Below, piece by piece: positions 28,186-36,858 of a stretch of 64,000 bases of DNA. This DNA is from Odoribacter splanchnicus DSM 20712 (GTDB lineage Bacteria; Bacteroidota; Bacteroidia; Bacteroidales; Marinifilaceae). The notes under the pieces were generated by a model. That model was given only the letters and a program-made list of their open reading frames with translations, ran no database searches and was not told where the DNA came from. Where the stretch lies: contig NC_015160.1 in NCBI RefSeq assembly GCF_000190535.1, forward strand, positions 2,852,001-2,916,000, in the 5' to 3' direction. The first letter of the stretch is position 1. The number at the start of each line of letters is the position of its first letter. A program made the position numbers and the translations under genes.

Positions 28186-29335
28186 TCTTTGTGATATACA
28201 CAGTCCTGTTCACTATTTTAAATTGAATATCCGTTGTCTGTGCGCTAATAGCCCCGAGCAATACTTCCAAAGATACGTTCCGGGAGATATCACCGGTATA
28301 AGCTTCTCCTTCAGCATCTTCCAGATTCATAAAATGCACATCATAATACCTCGCCACCTGTTTCAAAATATCCGGCAAAGAAGTTTGTCTGAAACAGAAC
28401 AAACCTTTTTTCCAGGCGACCAGTTGTTCTACCGATACCTCCGACATCCTGACACATGCTCCCGGGCGGCGTACATCCAGTTCGGCAACCTGTCCGGGAG
28501 CCAGAATCAAAGTATTCTCCCTGCCACAGTCCATCTCCACAACGCCACTTTCCAAAGCCGTATAAACTTTGCCATTATCACCGAAAGTATTGATACAAAA
28601 AGAAGTACCCAATACTTTTACATTAAAATTTTCTGTTTGTACAATAAAAGGCTGACCAGAATTCTTGGTAACTTCAAAATAAGCCTCTCCGGTAAGAATT
28701 ACTTTCCGGGCATTACCTGAGAAAACAAGCGGATAAGTGATTTTTGAATCTGAATTCAACCACACTTTTGTACCATCTGAAAATATCAGATGATAAAAAG
28801 CTCCTTTGGGAATAATCAAAGTATTGGTCTCTTCAGAATTCCGCTTTACAGAATCACTACAATATTCCAACTGCCCGTTATGCAGAATGACTTTTCCTTC
28901 GATTTCGCGTACATCTACATTTTCACAGTCCGAAAGGTCCAGGATTCTCCCTGAAGAGAGCACCAACCGTACAGCTTCCGGAACCGTTGCTGCAATTTCC
29001 GGCTGAGGAAAAAGACGGGCTTGCCGGTAAAACAACCAACCCGTTCCCAACAATAAACATATTCCGGCAGCAACAACACCGACTCTCCACCAGATATAAG
29101 TACGCCAGGCCGTCCGTTTCTGAAAATTTTTCCATTGACGGTCTATGTCTATCTTTTCATAACGGTCAGCTAACCCCTCCGGGTCAATATGCTGTAGATT
29201 TTTAAATGCTGATTTATCACGTGGATTCTCCTTCAGCCATGCTTCTAACTGCTCTGCTTCTCTCCCGTTTAACCCCCAAAGCCGGCGCTTGCAAATCAGA
29301 CGGGCCAGCTCAATGTATTTCTGAATAGTTTCCAT
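28175..29335 (-). CDS. FecR-family anti-sigma factor
   Basis: 386 residues. A cytoplasmic N-terminal segment has the NPRDKSAFKNL-type FecR/DUF4974 pattern. One membrane span lies near 82-102 (GVVAAGICLLLGTGWLF). The periplasmic FecR domain contains LIIPKGAFYHLIFSDGTKVW and LTGEAYFEVTKNSGQPFIV. The C-terminal DUF4974-like domain would contact the STN domain of SusC. It holds or activates the neighbouring ECF sigma factor depending on ligand. It is 50 bp downstream of the sigma gene. Confidence 0.92.
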   Translation of the reverse strand: METIQKYIELARLICKRRLWGLNGREAEQLEAWLKENPRDKSAFKNLQHIDPEGLADRYEKIDIDRQWKNFQKRTAWRTYIWWRVGVVAAGICLLLGTGWLFYRQARLFPQPEIAATVPEAVRLVLSSGRILDLSDCENVDVREIEGKVILHNGQLEYCSDSVKRNSEETNTLIIPKGAFYHLIFSDGTKVWLNSDSKITYPLVFSGNARKVILTGEAYFEVTKNSGQPFIVQTENFNVKVLGTSFCINTFGDNGKVYTALESGVVEMDCGRENTLILAPGQVAELDVRRPGACVRMSEVSVEQLVAWKKGLFCFRQTSLPDILKQVARYYDVHFMNLEDAEGEAYTGDISRNVSLEVLLGAISAQTTDIQFKIVNRTVYITKKRD

Positions 29336-29385
29336 TTATTCCTGTTTTATACCATAAAAACAATTCAGAAAAAAAAAGGTATGAG

Positions 29386-29970
29386 CTAAAATTGATTTTT
29401 TTTCACACTATTTACACAAACAAGCAAAATAAAAGAAACAGAATGTGCTAATATTTTTCTCAATTCCCTGTAAGCCATCATTTTATGAGATTTCACCGTA
29501 ATAACACTAATCCCCATTTCTTCAGCTATTTCTTTATTTTTTTTCCCTCCAAGATGTAATTTTATGACAGTCTGACATTGCGGAGTCAAACACCGGATGG
29601 CCTCATAAAGGACATAATGTGCTTCTTCATCCAATACGGAGCTGAACATATACTCTTCTGATTCCAGCTCTTTCAAATATTTCTGTGAATATTGTTCTCT
29701 GATTTTATGGTGTTTTAAGTAATTGAGCGCTTTGTTACGGATAGTTTTATAGATAAAAGCATGCAGCATTATCGGAGAATCGTACTGATTACTACCCGAC
29801 TCCCATACAGAAATAAATGTTTCCTGAACCAGATCTTCACAAATATAGCTGTCTTCAACAAAACGAACAGTAAAAGCATAAAACTTGGAGAAATTCTCCT
29901 TGAAAAACTTTTCAAAAGACAGAATTTCTCCGGTACCAAACCTTATCTGTTTATCTTTATTCAATGGCAC
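29386..29970 (-). CDS. ECF-type RNA polymerase sigma factor
   Basis: About 194 residues from GTG at 29968-29970; alternatives are TTG at 29991 (201 aa) and TTG at 29964, the last preceded by GGGAGG. No ATG exists near the N-terminus. Region 2 is FYAFTVRFVEDSYICEDLVQ and region 4 is LTPQCQTVIKLHLGGKKNKE followed by an HTH (GISVITVKSHKMMAYRELRK). The start region overlaps the end of the DPP-IV gene on the same strand, suggesting coupling to it. Predicted to activate the susCD operon when released by FecR. Confidence 0.88.
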   Translation of the reverse strand: MPLNKDKQIRFGTGEILSFEKFFKENFSKFYAFTVRFVEDSYICEDLVQETFISVWESGSNQYDSPIMLHAFIYKTIRNKALNYLKHHKIREQYSQKYLKELESEEYMFSSVLDEEAHYVLYEAIRCLTPQCQTVIKLHLGGKKNKEIAEEMGISVITVKSHKMMAYRELRKILAHSVSFILLVCVNSVKKNQF

Positions 29971-32224
29971 CTCCCAAAAGATGTTCTGCAAAATAATGCC
30001 GTAATAAATTAAAATAATACGGGGAATCTATACTGTGGTCAGCTCCCGGAATAACCATCATATCAAACAATTTATCCGCCTTGATCAAAGCATTTGCCAG
30101 ACGGAAGGTATTCGCAGGATGTACATTAATATCCATATCCCCTGTCACCAGCAATAATTTTCCCTTTAAATTCGCTGCCAATTCCATTATTGTAGGAATC
30201 TTCGATTCAAAAATATATTTTTTTATACCATCTGCATCTTTTTTGACCTTCATTTTTACTCCATGATACATCTCTCCCCACCATTTGGTATAAATATTAT
30301 TGTCATAGTTACCGGAAGCAGCCACAGCCACCTTGAAAAAGTCGGGATAAGTCAGGATTGCTGCTGCTGCCATCATCCCACCTCCCGAATGTCCGTATAT
30401 TCCCACCCGATCCCGGTCAATATAAGCATAACGGTCGGCCAGTTGCTCAATGGCAAATTTGCAATCGGCCAAAGGATAATCCCGCAAATTACCATAACCG
30501 AAATTATAGAAATTTTTCCCCCGGAACATAGAACCTCCCCGGTATCCGATATGGATCACAATAAGCCCCAATTGTGCCAGAGCCTGATTTCCATTATCAT
30601 CCATAGAAAAAGCCTGGGGTACCTGATCCTCCTGAGGCCCAGGATAAACATAAACAACCAAGGGATATTTGCGGGTAGAATCCATGTCAAAGGGGGTATA
30701 CATCACGCCATACAAATCAGTTATTCCGTCAGCTGATTTTACCGCTATTTTTTGCGGTTCCCGCCAACCGGTGCTATACAATAAACTCAGATCCGCTTTT
30801 TCAAGCGGTAAAATCTCCTTCCCTTTCATATCGCGGACAACCGATACCGGCGCCATATCCACTCTGGAATAAACATCCAGCAAATAATTTCCCTGTTTGG
30901 ACAATTCGATAGAATGATATCCATTCCCCGGAGTCAGCAAAGTCAGGCCGGAACCATCGAAATTTACCCGATAGAAAAAACGATAGGCGGGGTCCATCCC
31001 TTTTTCACGTCCATACCCTTCAAAAATAAAACGACGTTTCAGTTTATCCAAATGGGAAATCCTGCAGGCGGTAAAAGTACCGGAAGTAATGGTATTTTTC
31101 AATTTTCCATATTTATCATACAGATAATATTGCCCCCAACCGGTACGTTCCGACCACCAGATAATATCTTCCCCACCGTTCAGAATCCGGCAATCAAACA
31201 ATTGTTCGGTAAAATAAGGCATGGAAGTTTCGCTGATCACTTCAAAAACGTCTCCCGTACGGGTATCCACCCGGCATAAATCCATTTTATCACAAGTCCT
31301 GCTTTTACGGGTAAAATAAAGATCCTCCGGACAATTTTCCAAATCAGATGCAACAATCCGAACCTCCTGATCGGGGTATTTATCAATATTCACAACAATA
31401 TGTTGGCAGGTTTCCGGATAAAACAAATGCAGATCGTAGGTAAAAACATATTTTTCACCCGGCATAGGGAATTTATAAGTACGCAATTTAGGACGTGGTT
31501 CGGCCAGATTATCAACTACCCAGCAATTTTCAACCTTACGCCTGTCCTGACGTAAGCAGTAAAACACCTTAGAATTTCCAGCCCACACAATATTGGGAGT
31601 TGTATTTTTATCCGAATCGCTGTCCTTCTGATTACTATAGGAATAATACTTCTCTCCATCTGTGGTCAACTGTACCGGAACCGTATCCTGCCTGTTCAGC
31701 AGATACAGATTGTGCCGGTAAGCATATATACTGTAACTACTGTCAGGGGAAAACTTTAACCAATAAGGGGATGCCGGAGGATAAAAACGGCAGGCTTGTT
31801 CAGGGTCCAGTTTTTTCAGCTCCCGGGTTCTGATATTGTAATGAAAATCCAGTCCTCCCTTGGAAAAAGAAAAACAATACGGATCCCCCTCATCAAATTT
31901 CAGCCCTCCCAATCGGAAATCTTTGATATTAAATGATATCCCCGTAGCTTGGGTTAATTTACCGATCATATCTTCCATGTCAAACATTTCCAGTTTTTTT
32001 TTACGGACCGGATCGACCAGATAGTATTTAGCACCTCCGGGCGTAATATAATTATACCAAAACATATCTGTCCCGGATATCCAGGAAGGAAATACACTCA
32101 AAGAGTGATAATACTTCTTCAGATTTTCTTCCGAATACTTGTAACAATTTTTTAAATCTGCTTTCTGTGCATAAGAAAAAAAAGCACAACAGAAAAAAGC
32201 GAAAAAAAGGATCTTTTTCATCAT
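29957..32224 (-). CDS. Dipeptidyl-peptidase IV-like serine peptidase (S9B)
   Basis: 755 residues from the ATG at 32222-32224; the frame reaches 32260 only through GTG. The signal peptide ends at FFSYAQ. The N-terminal two thirds form the DPP-IV beta-propeller. The C-terminal alpha/beta hydrolase has the catalytic Ser in GIYGHSGGGMMAA, Asp in LVTGDMDINVHP and His in IPGADHSIDSP. It removes dipeptides from peptide N-termini in the periplasm. It is directly upstream of, and overlapping, the sigma gene, so it may belong to the same regulon, hinting that the SusCD ligand is peptide- or glycoprotein-derived. Confidence 0.9.
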   Translation of the reverse strand: MMKKILFFAFFCCAFFSYAQKADLKNCYKYSEENLKKYYHSLSVFPSWISGTDMFWYNYITPGGAKYYLVDPVRKKKLEMFDMEDMIGKLTQATGISFNIKDFRLGGLKFDEGDPYCFSFSKGGLDFHYNIRTRELKKLDPEQACRFYPPASPYWLKFSPDSSYSIYAYRHNLYLLNRQDTVPVQLTTDGEKYYSYSNQKDSDSDKNTTPNIVWAGNSKVFYCLRQDRRKVENCWVVDNLAEPRPKLRTYKFPMPGEKYVFTYDLHLFYPETCQHIVVNIDKYPDQEVRIVASDLENCPEDLYFTRKSRTCDKMDLCRVDTRTGDVFEVISETSMPYFTEQLFDCRILNGGEDIIWWSERTGWGQYYLYDKYGKLKNTITSGTFTACRISHLDKLKRRFIFEGYGREKGMDPAYRFFYRVNFDGSGLTLLTPGNGYHSIELSKQGNYLLDVYSRVDMAPVSVVRDMKGKEILPLEKADLSLLYSTGWREPQKIAVKSADGITDLYGVMYTPFDMDSTRKYPLVVYVYPGPQEDQVPQAFSMDDNGNQALAQLGLIVIHIGYRGGSMFRGKNFYNFGYGNLRDYPLADCKFAIEQLADRYAYIDRDRVGIYGHSGGGMMAAAAILTYPDFFKVAVAASGNYDNNIYTKWWGEMYHGVKMKVKKDADGIKKYIFESKIPTIMELAANLKGKLLLVTGDMDINVHPANTFRLANALIKADKLFDMMVIPGADHSIDSPYYFNLLRHYFAEHLLGGAIE

Positions 32225-32371
32225 GTTTACATTTTGCGTTCTACTTATTATCATATACACATACTTTCATAAAGGCCAATAAATAAAAGTACATAGTGAC
32301 CAAAAGTAGTAATCTTTATTTATTCTTTTTATAATTTGGACAAAATTAACAGGATAAAGTGCCTAAAATAC

Positions 32372-32379
32372 TATCTTTG
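32372..32379 (+). promoter_or_regulatory. -7 promoter box upstream of the btuF riboswitch
   Basis: TATCTTTG matches the TAnnTTTG consensus exactly and sits immediately before the riboswitch, placing a transcription start near the beginning of the aptamer. No convincing -33 box is visible at 19 bp. Confidence 0.55.
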
Positions 32380-32380
32380 T

Positions 32381-32553
32381 AGCAGCATCGGTATCCCCGC
32401 ATGGGAATTTGGGAATTCGGTGAAAACCCGAAGCTGTCCCCGCAGCTGTAAAGTCATTACTGTCATTTTGCAGGTCTTTTCAATGATCCACTGAAACCCG
32501 GGCGTTTTGGGAAGGAGAAAAAATGACAAGCCAGAAAACCTGCCGATCATAGC
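32381..32553 (+). promoter_or_regulatory. Cobalamin riboswitch controlling btuFCD
   Basis: Contains the conserved aptamer parts in order: GGGAATTTGGGAATTCGGTG, GCTGTCCCCGCAGCTGTAA, TGGGAAGG, and the B12 box GCCAGAAAACCTGCC. The ends pair (AGCAGCATCGG with CCGATCATAGCT). It ends about 33 bp before the btuF ATG, as expected for sequestration of the translation start. When bound to cobalamin it should shut off uptake. Confidence 0.95.
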
Positions 32554-32585
32554 TAATAAACAAATTTCTTTCGGAGGAAAAGAGC

Positions 32586-33728
32586 ATGAAAAAGATTTAT
32601 TTTTTATCACTGGTATTTACCATCGGTTTTTGTCTGGCCTTAGGTTCCTGTCGTTCAGGTAACCGCAAAAAACAAAACCCTGTCGCTACACAAACAGATC
32701 GTTCGAATATTCGTTATGCACAAGGCTTCTGGCTGGAACAACACGAAAATTACCGACTCCTCCATATCAAAGATCCTCAAAGCGAAACCAGTTCGGAATA
32801 TACCTTCGCCCTAAGACAGCGAGGCACACATCCTGAGCTTCCCCCGCATATACCTGTACTCGATCTGCCGATCCGGGGCGTCATCTGTATGACTTCTTTA
32901 CAACTCTCTAATTTTATCAAGCTCGGAGCAACTTCCCAAGTCGTGGGAATCAGCAGTACCCGCTTTTTGAATAATGCAACGATCAAACAACAGTTAGCCG
33001 AAGGGAAAACTCAGAAAATCGGTATCGAGGGTAATTTCGATGCGGAAATCATTATGAACCTCGCTCCCGACCTGATCCTCATCTCTCCCTTCAAACAAGG
33101 GGGCTACGACGCTATGAAAGAAGTAGATATTCCACTAGTCCCTCATTTGGGTTATAAAGAAACGACTCCATTGGGACAAGCCGAGTGGATTAAATTTGTC
33201 GGTCTTTTAATCGGAGAGGAAGAAAAGGCGAATAAAATATTCAATGAGATAGAACAAAAATACAATGATCTGAAAAGATTGACAGCCCGGGTCGAACACC
33301 GGCCGGTCGTGCTCAGCGGTGAAATACACGGAGGAACATGGTATGCCGTAGGAGGACAAAGCTTTCTGGCACAAGTATTCGAAGATGCCGGAGCCGATTA
33401 TTTCCTGAAAGACGATCCCCGTTCAGGCGGCGTATATCTCGATTTCGAAACGGTATACAATCAAGCCGACCAGGCAGATTACTGGCGCATCCTGAATAGC
33501 TACCCGGGACAATATACCTACGAAACACTTTTAGCCCAGGACGAACGTTACGGAGACTTTAAGGCTTTCAAACAAAAAGGAGTGATTTATTGTAATATGC
33601 GTGAAAAACCCTATTACGAAAATATGCCCATGGAACCGGAATTATTACTTGCCGACTTCATTAAAGTGTTTCACCCGGAATTATTACCGGATTACGTACC
33701 GGTATACTATCATCAGTTAAACGACTAA
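32586..33728 (+). CDS. btuF: Cobalamin-type ABC transporter substrate-binding lipoprotein
   Basis: 380 residues. Lipobox ALGSCRSGNRKK. Periplasmic-binding fold typical of BtuF/FepB class III proteins: RGVICMTSLQLSNFIKLGA, VVGISSTRFLNN, LAPDLILISPFKQGG, and C-terminal YENMPMEPELLLADFIKVFH. Captures a corrinoid in the periplasm and hands it to BtuCD. The riboswitch directly upstream is the main reason to name it btuF rather than an iron-siderophore homologue. Confidence 0.88.
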   Translation: MKKIYFLSLVFTIGFCLALGSCRSGNRKKQNPVATQTDRSNIRYAQGFWLEQHENYRLLHIKDPQSETSSEYTFALRQRGTHPELPPHIPVLDLPIRGVICMTSLQLSNFIKLGATSQVVGISSTRFLNNATIKQQLAEGKTQKIGIEGNFDAEIIMNLAPDLILISPFKQGGYDAMKEVDIPLVPHLGYKETTPLGQAEWIKFVGLLIGEEEKANKIFNEIEQKYNDLKRLTARVEHRPVVLSGEIHGGTWYAVGGQSFLAQVFEDAGADYFLKDDPRSGGVYLDFETVYNQADQADYWRILNSYPGQYTYETLLAQDERYGDFKAFKQKGVIYCNMREKPYYENMPMEPELLLADFIKVFHPELLPDYVPVYYHQLND

Positions 33729-33733
33729 TCACT

Positions 33734-34777
33734 ATGGCTTCAACCGGACGAAATACAACTTTTATCCTGCTTATCATATTGAGTATTGTTGTATTCTTAT
33801 TCCTCAACATGGTATTGGGTTCGGTTCGTATACCGATGAGTGCGGTATGGCACATCTTCACCGGTACAGGAGATGAGCCTCAAACCTGGCAGAATATCAT
33901 TTGGAAATCGCGTTTTCCGCAGGCATTGACCGCCTTGGTCGCCGGAGCAGGTCTGTCGATCAGTGGTTTGCAGATGCAAACGGTATTTCGCAATCCCCTG
34001 GCAGGACCTTCTGTATTAGGAATCAGCTCAGGAGCCAGTATGGGAGTTGCTTTCGTCGTACTTTTTTCAGGTAGCATAGGCGGAGTAGCCCTCAGCCACC
34101 TCGGTCTTTTCGGAGAAGTGGCGCTTTCGATCGCTGCCGTCGCCGGTTCGTTATCCGTTATGGCACTGATTGTTTTCGCTTCACATAAAGTAAAAGGAAA
34201 CGTTACCCTGCTTATTATCGGAGTGATGATCGGTTACCTGGCGAATGCCATCATCGGTATTTTAAAATTTTTTAGTGTAGAAGAAGATATTAAAACCTAT
34301 GTTATCTGGGGGCTGGGAAGTTTCTCACGGGTATCCGGTAATCAAATGATGCTTTTTGTTACGATCATGGCCATCTTGATCCCCTTGTCTTTTTTGTTGG
34401 TGAAAACATTAAACTTATTGATGCTGGGAGATGGTTATGCCCGGAATCTGGGATTGAATATCAAACGGGCCAGAGTTCTGGTGATCACCTGTTCGGGCGT
34501 ATTGACGGCTATTGTTACGGCCTATTGCGGTCCGATCATCTTTTTAGGCTTGGCAGTCCCTCACCTGTGCCGGGCTGTTTTCCAAACTTCGGATCACCGG
34601 CTTTTGATGCCGGCCTGTCTGGTTATGGGCGCCTCCCTGGCTTTGGCCTGTAATCTGATCGCACGCATGCCGGGTTTCGAAGGAGCCCTGCCGGTTAATT
34701 CGGTCACGGCACTCATCGGAGCTCCGGTTGTTGCTTCGGTATTATTCCGTAAACGTAAAAACGAACTGAATGAATAA
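33734..34777 (+). CDS. btuC: Cobalamin-type ABC permease (FecCD family)
   Basis: 347 residues with about ten hydrophobic helices. Family motifs include WKSRFPQALTALVAGAGLSI, GLQMQTVFRNPLAGPSVLGI and FLGLAVPHLCRAVFQTSDHR. It is 5 bp after btuF and overlaps btuD by 8 bp, so all three are translated from one riboswitch-controlled mRNA. Forms the inner-membrane channel. Confidence 0.9.
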   Translation: MASTGRNTTFILLIILSIVVFLFLNMVLGSVRIPMSAVWHIFTGTGDEPQTWQNIIWKSRFPQALTALVAGAGLSISGLQMQTVFRNPLAGPSVLGISSGASMGVAFVVLFSGSIGGVALSHLGLFGEVALSIAAVAGSLSVMALIVFASHKVKGNVTLLIIGVMIGYLANAIIGILKFFSVEEDIKTYVIWGLGSFSRVSGNQMMLFVTIMAILIPLSFLLVKTLNLLMLGDGYARNLGLNIKRARVLVITCSGVLTAIVTAYCGPIIFLGLAVPHLCRAVFQTSDHRLLMPACLVMGASLALACNLIARMPGFEGALPVNSVTALIGAPVVASVLFRKRKNELNE

Positions 34778-35774
34778 GACCGCTACCATACAACTCCGTA
34801 ACCTGACGATCGGCTATAAAGGGAAAGTACGCCCTAAAATTGTAGCCGAAAATATTTGCAGTGATATTTATGCCGGTGAACTGACCTGTCTTTTAGGAAC
34901 GAACGGTATTGGAAAATCCACCCTACTGCGCACCCTTTCGGCCTTCCAGCCCAAATTAAGCGGAGATATTTACCTGGCTGGAAAAAAATTGGAAAAATAT
35001 ACGGACAAAGCCTTATCCACGGTGATCAGTGTCGTTTTGACCGAAAAATGTGATATCCGCAATATGACGGTCCGGGAATTAATCGGTATGGGCCGTAGTC
35101 CTTATACAGGTTTTTGGGGTAAATTAAGCCGGGCTGACGATGAGATCGTGGATAAAGCGATCGGGCTGGTCAATATTCATCCTCTGGCTTCCCGAATGCT
35201 TCATACCCTAAGTGACGGTGAACGTCAGAAAGCAATGATCGCCAAAGCTTTGGCTCAGGAGACACCGGTCATTTATCTGGATGAGCCGACCGCTTTCCTC
35301 GATTTCCCAAGCAAAGTCGAAATCATGCAACTGCTTCATCACCTGACCCGCGAAACCGATAAAACGATTTTTCTTTCGACTCATGATCTGGAACTAGCCC
35401 TCCAGATCGCCGATAAGATTTGGCTGATGGATAAGGTGAACGGTATCACCTCCGGTACGCCGGAAGACCTTGCCCTGGAAGGATACCTCAGTCGTTTTTT
35501 CGCCCGCAAAGGGATTACTTTCGACATGGAATCAGGACTTTTCCGCATCACCAACAATTATCGGTACGAAATCCGTCTGACCGGACACGGCTATCGCTAT
35601 GCCATGGTACGTAAAGCCCTTCAACGAAATGAGATCCTGGCCAATCGCGATATTGACTCAGCTGTTTACATTGAAACCAACAGGCAGCCTGATCAATTCA
35701 TATTGCATTTTCCTCACCAGGAAGATATTATAGTCCATACAATAGAAGAATTATTAGAAAAACTAACACTGTAA
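34770..35774 (+). CDS. btuD: Cobalamin-type ABC ATPase with C-terminal extension
   Basis: 334 residues. Walker A LLGTNGIGKST near 42-52, signature LSDGERQKAMIAKAL, Walker B PVIYLDEPTAF, H-loop LSTHDLELA. After the usual ~245-residue ATPase there is an extra ~90-residue domain (from about FARKGITFDM to LEKLTL). Such a tail is seen in Bacteroidota relatives; its role is unknown. Powers corrinoid import through BtuC. Confidence 0.9.
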   Translation: MNKTATIQLRNLTIGYKGKVRPKIVAENICSDIYAGELTCLLGTNGIGKSTLLRTLSAFQPKLSGDIYLAGKKLEKYTDKALSTVISVVLTEKCDIRNMTVRELIGMGRSPYTGFWGKLSRADDEIVDKAIGLVNIHPLASRMLHTLSDGERQKAMIAKALAQETPVIYLDEPTAFLDFPSKVEIMQLLHHLTRETDKTIFLSTHDLELALQIADKIWLMDKVNGITSGTPEDLALEGYLSRFFARKGITFDMESGLFRITNNYRYEIRLTGHGYRYAMVRKALQRNEILANRDIDSAVYIETNRQPDQFILHFPHQEDIIVHTIEELLEKLTL

Positions 35775-35780
35775 CATACA

Positions 35781-35841
35781 GAGACAGGGGTTTTGTGCTA
35801 ATTCGATCGACGCATTGTTGGAATAAATACTGTCCTGTCTC
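35781..35841 (+). terminator. Hairpin after btuD sharing sequence with the 47.2-kb terminator
   Basis: GAGACAGG (35781-35788) pairs with CCTGTCTC (35834-35841) across a 45-nt loop. The left part (GAGACAGGGGTTTTGTGCTA) matches the reverse complement of the hairpin at 47157-47209 in 18 of 20 positions. It begins 6 bp past the btuD stop codon. Could be a terminator or processing site. Confidence 0.5.
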
Positions 35842-35920
35842 AAATAATCCGGTCGAAATATCTATATACAACTCCCTATTTTTAGGGTATTTCTCTGATC
35901 AATTTCACTAAAAGAGGGGA

Positions 35921-35951
35921 TTTTCCAACCCGATAGAATCGCGTATTTTCG
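35921..35951 (+). promoter_or_regulatory. Candidate promoter of the flavodoxin gene
   Basis: TATTTTCG at 35944-35951 is one mismatch from TAnnTTTG, with TTTT at 35921-35924 exactly 19 bp upstream. The box ends 29 bp before the flavodoxin ATG. Confidence 0.4.
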
Positions 35952-35980
35952 TTCCGATCTTATTAATTAAAACATGAAAT

Positions 35981-36484
35981 ATGAAAAAGATTGGAATATT
36001 TTACGGTTCAACAACCGGAACAACCGAATCAGTAGCGGAGCAGATCGCTTCTCATCTGGGGGTCGGTAGCAGTGAGGTGTACAATGTAGGAAATACCGAT
36101 GCTAAAGTAGCTGAAGAGTATGAACTGCTCATCTTAGGAAGTTCGACCTGGGGATCGGGAGAATTGCAGGATGATTGGTATGATTTTCTGGAACAATTAG
36201 CCGGAAAAAATCTAAGTGGTAAAAAAATAGCCCTATTCGGTTGTGGGGATGCCATGTCGTTCGGATCTACTTTCTGTGATGCCGTCGGGATCATCTATGA
36301 AAAATTACAGGGTACAGGAGCTACGTTTATCGGAACTGTCGATCCTTCGGATTATACCTATGATGCCTCCACTGCCGAAATCGACGGACAGCTGGTCGGA
36401 TTATTGATCGACGAAAACAACGAAGCGGATAAAACGGAACTCCGTATACAAAACTGGACCGATGCGTTGAAAAAAGAAATTTAA
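35981..36484 (+). CDS. fldA: Flavodoxin
   Basis: 167 residues, a long-chain flavodoxin. The FMN phosphate loop is IFYGSTTGTTESVA at 6-19. The isoalloxazine loops are SSTWGSGELQDDWYDF (about 54-69) and FGCGDAMSFGSTFCDAVG (about 86-103). Low-potential one-electron carrier. It lies between btuD and the DUF2023 gene; in other bacteria flavodoxin helps reduce cob(II)alamin before adenosylation, so its place beside B12 uptake may be functional, though its own promoter seems likely. Confidence 0.95.
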   Translation: MKKIGIFYGSTTGTTESVAEQIASHLGVGSSEVYNVGNTDAKVAEEYELLILGSSTWGSGELQDDWYDFLEQLAGKNLSGKKIALFGCGDAMSFGSTFCDAVGIIYEKLQGTGATFIGTVDPSDYTYDASTAEIDGQLVGLLIDENNEADKTELRIQNWTDALKKEI

Positions 36485-36494
36485 TGCCCTGATC

Positions 36495-36851
36495 ATGGAT
36501 AGTTGCATTTTATCCGGAGACATGAAAATATTCGTACACCATATCTACGAATTACAAAAAGGTATACGGTACATGGCATTGTGTACGATAGACAAAACCG
36601 ATGAATCTTTTGCCATACAAAGATTAGAAAAATCAGGTCTTGAATATGAAATCTGTCCCATCAATGCCCACCGACTGAACTTGTTTTTCGGAAAAAAAGA
36701 ATGTATCGATATTGTCCGGTTAATCTGCAACCGTCCATTAAACCTGTTAACCCCCGAAGAAGATTTTATCCTGGGTACCATGCTGGGATATGATGTGTGT
36801 CAGCAATGCGAACGTTATAACCATCGTAAAACTTTAATCCAAAGTGCCTGA
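36495..36851 (+). CDS. DUF2023-family protein
   Basis: 118 residues. An internal start at Met10 (MKIFVHHIYE) is possible. Conserved features include VHHIYELQKGIRYMALCTI, CPINAHRLNLFFGKKECID and a C-terminal LGYDVCQQCERY with a Cys-x2-Cys pair. The family commonly accompanies flavodoxin genes; here it is 10 bp downstream. A partner in flavodoxin or iron-limited metabolism is inferred; no biochemical role is known to me. It ends 7 bp from the convergent cobK-cbiD gene. Confidence 0.85.
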   Translation: MDSCILSGDMKIFVHHIYELQKGIRYMALCTIDKTDESFAIQRLEKSGLEYEICPINAHRLNLFFGKKECIDIVRLICNRPLNLLTPEEDFILGTMLGYDVCQQCERYNHRKTLIQSA

Positions 36852-36858
36852 TAATTAA

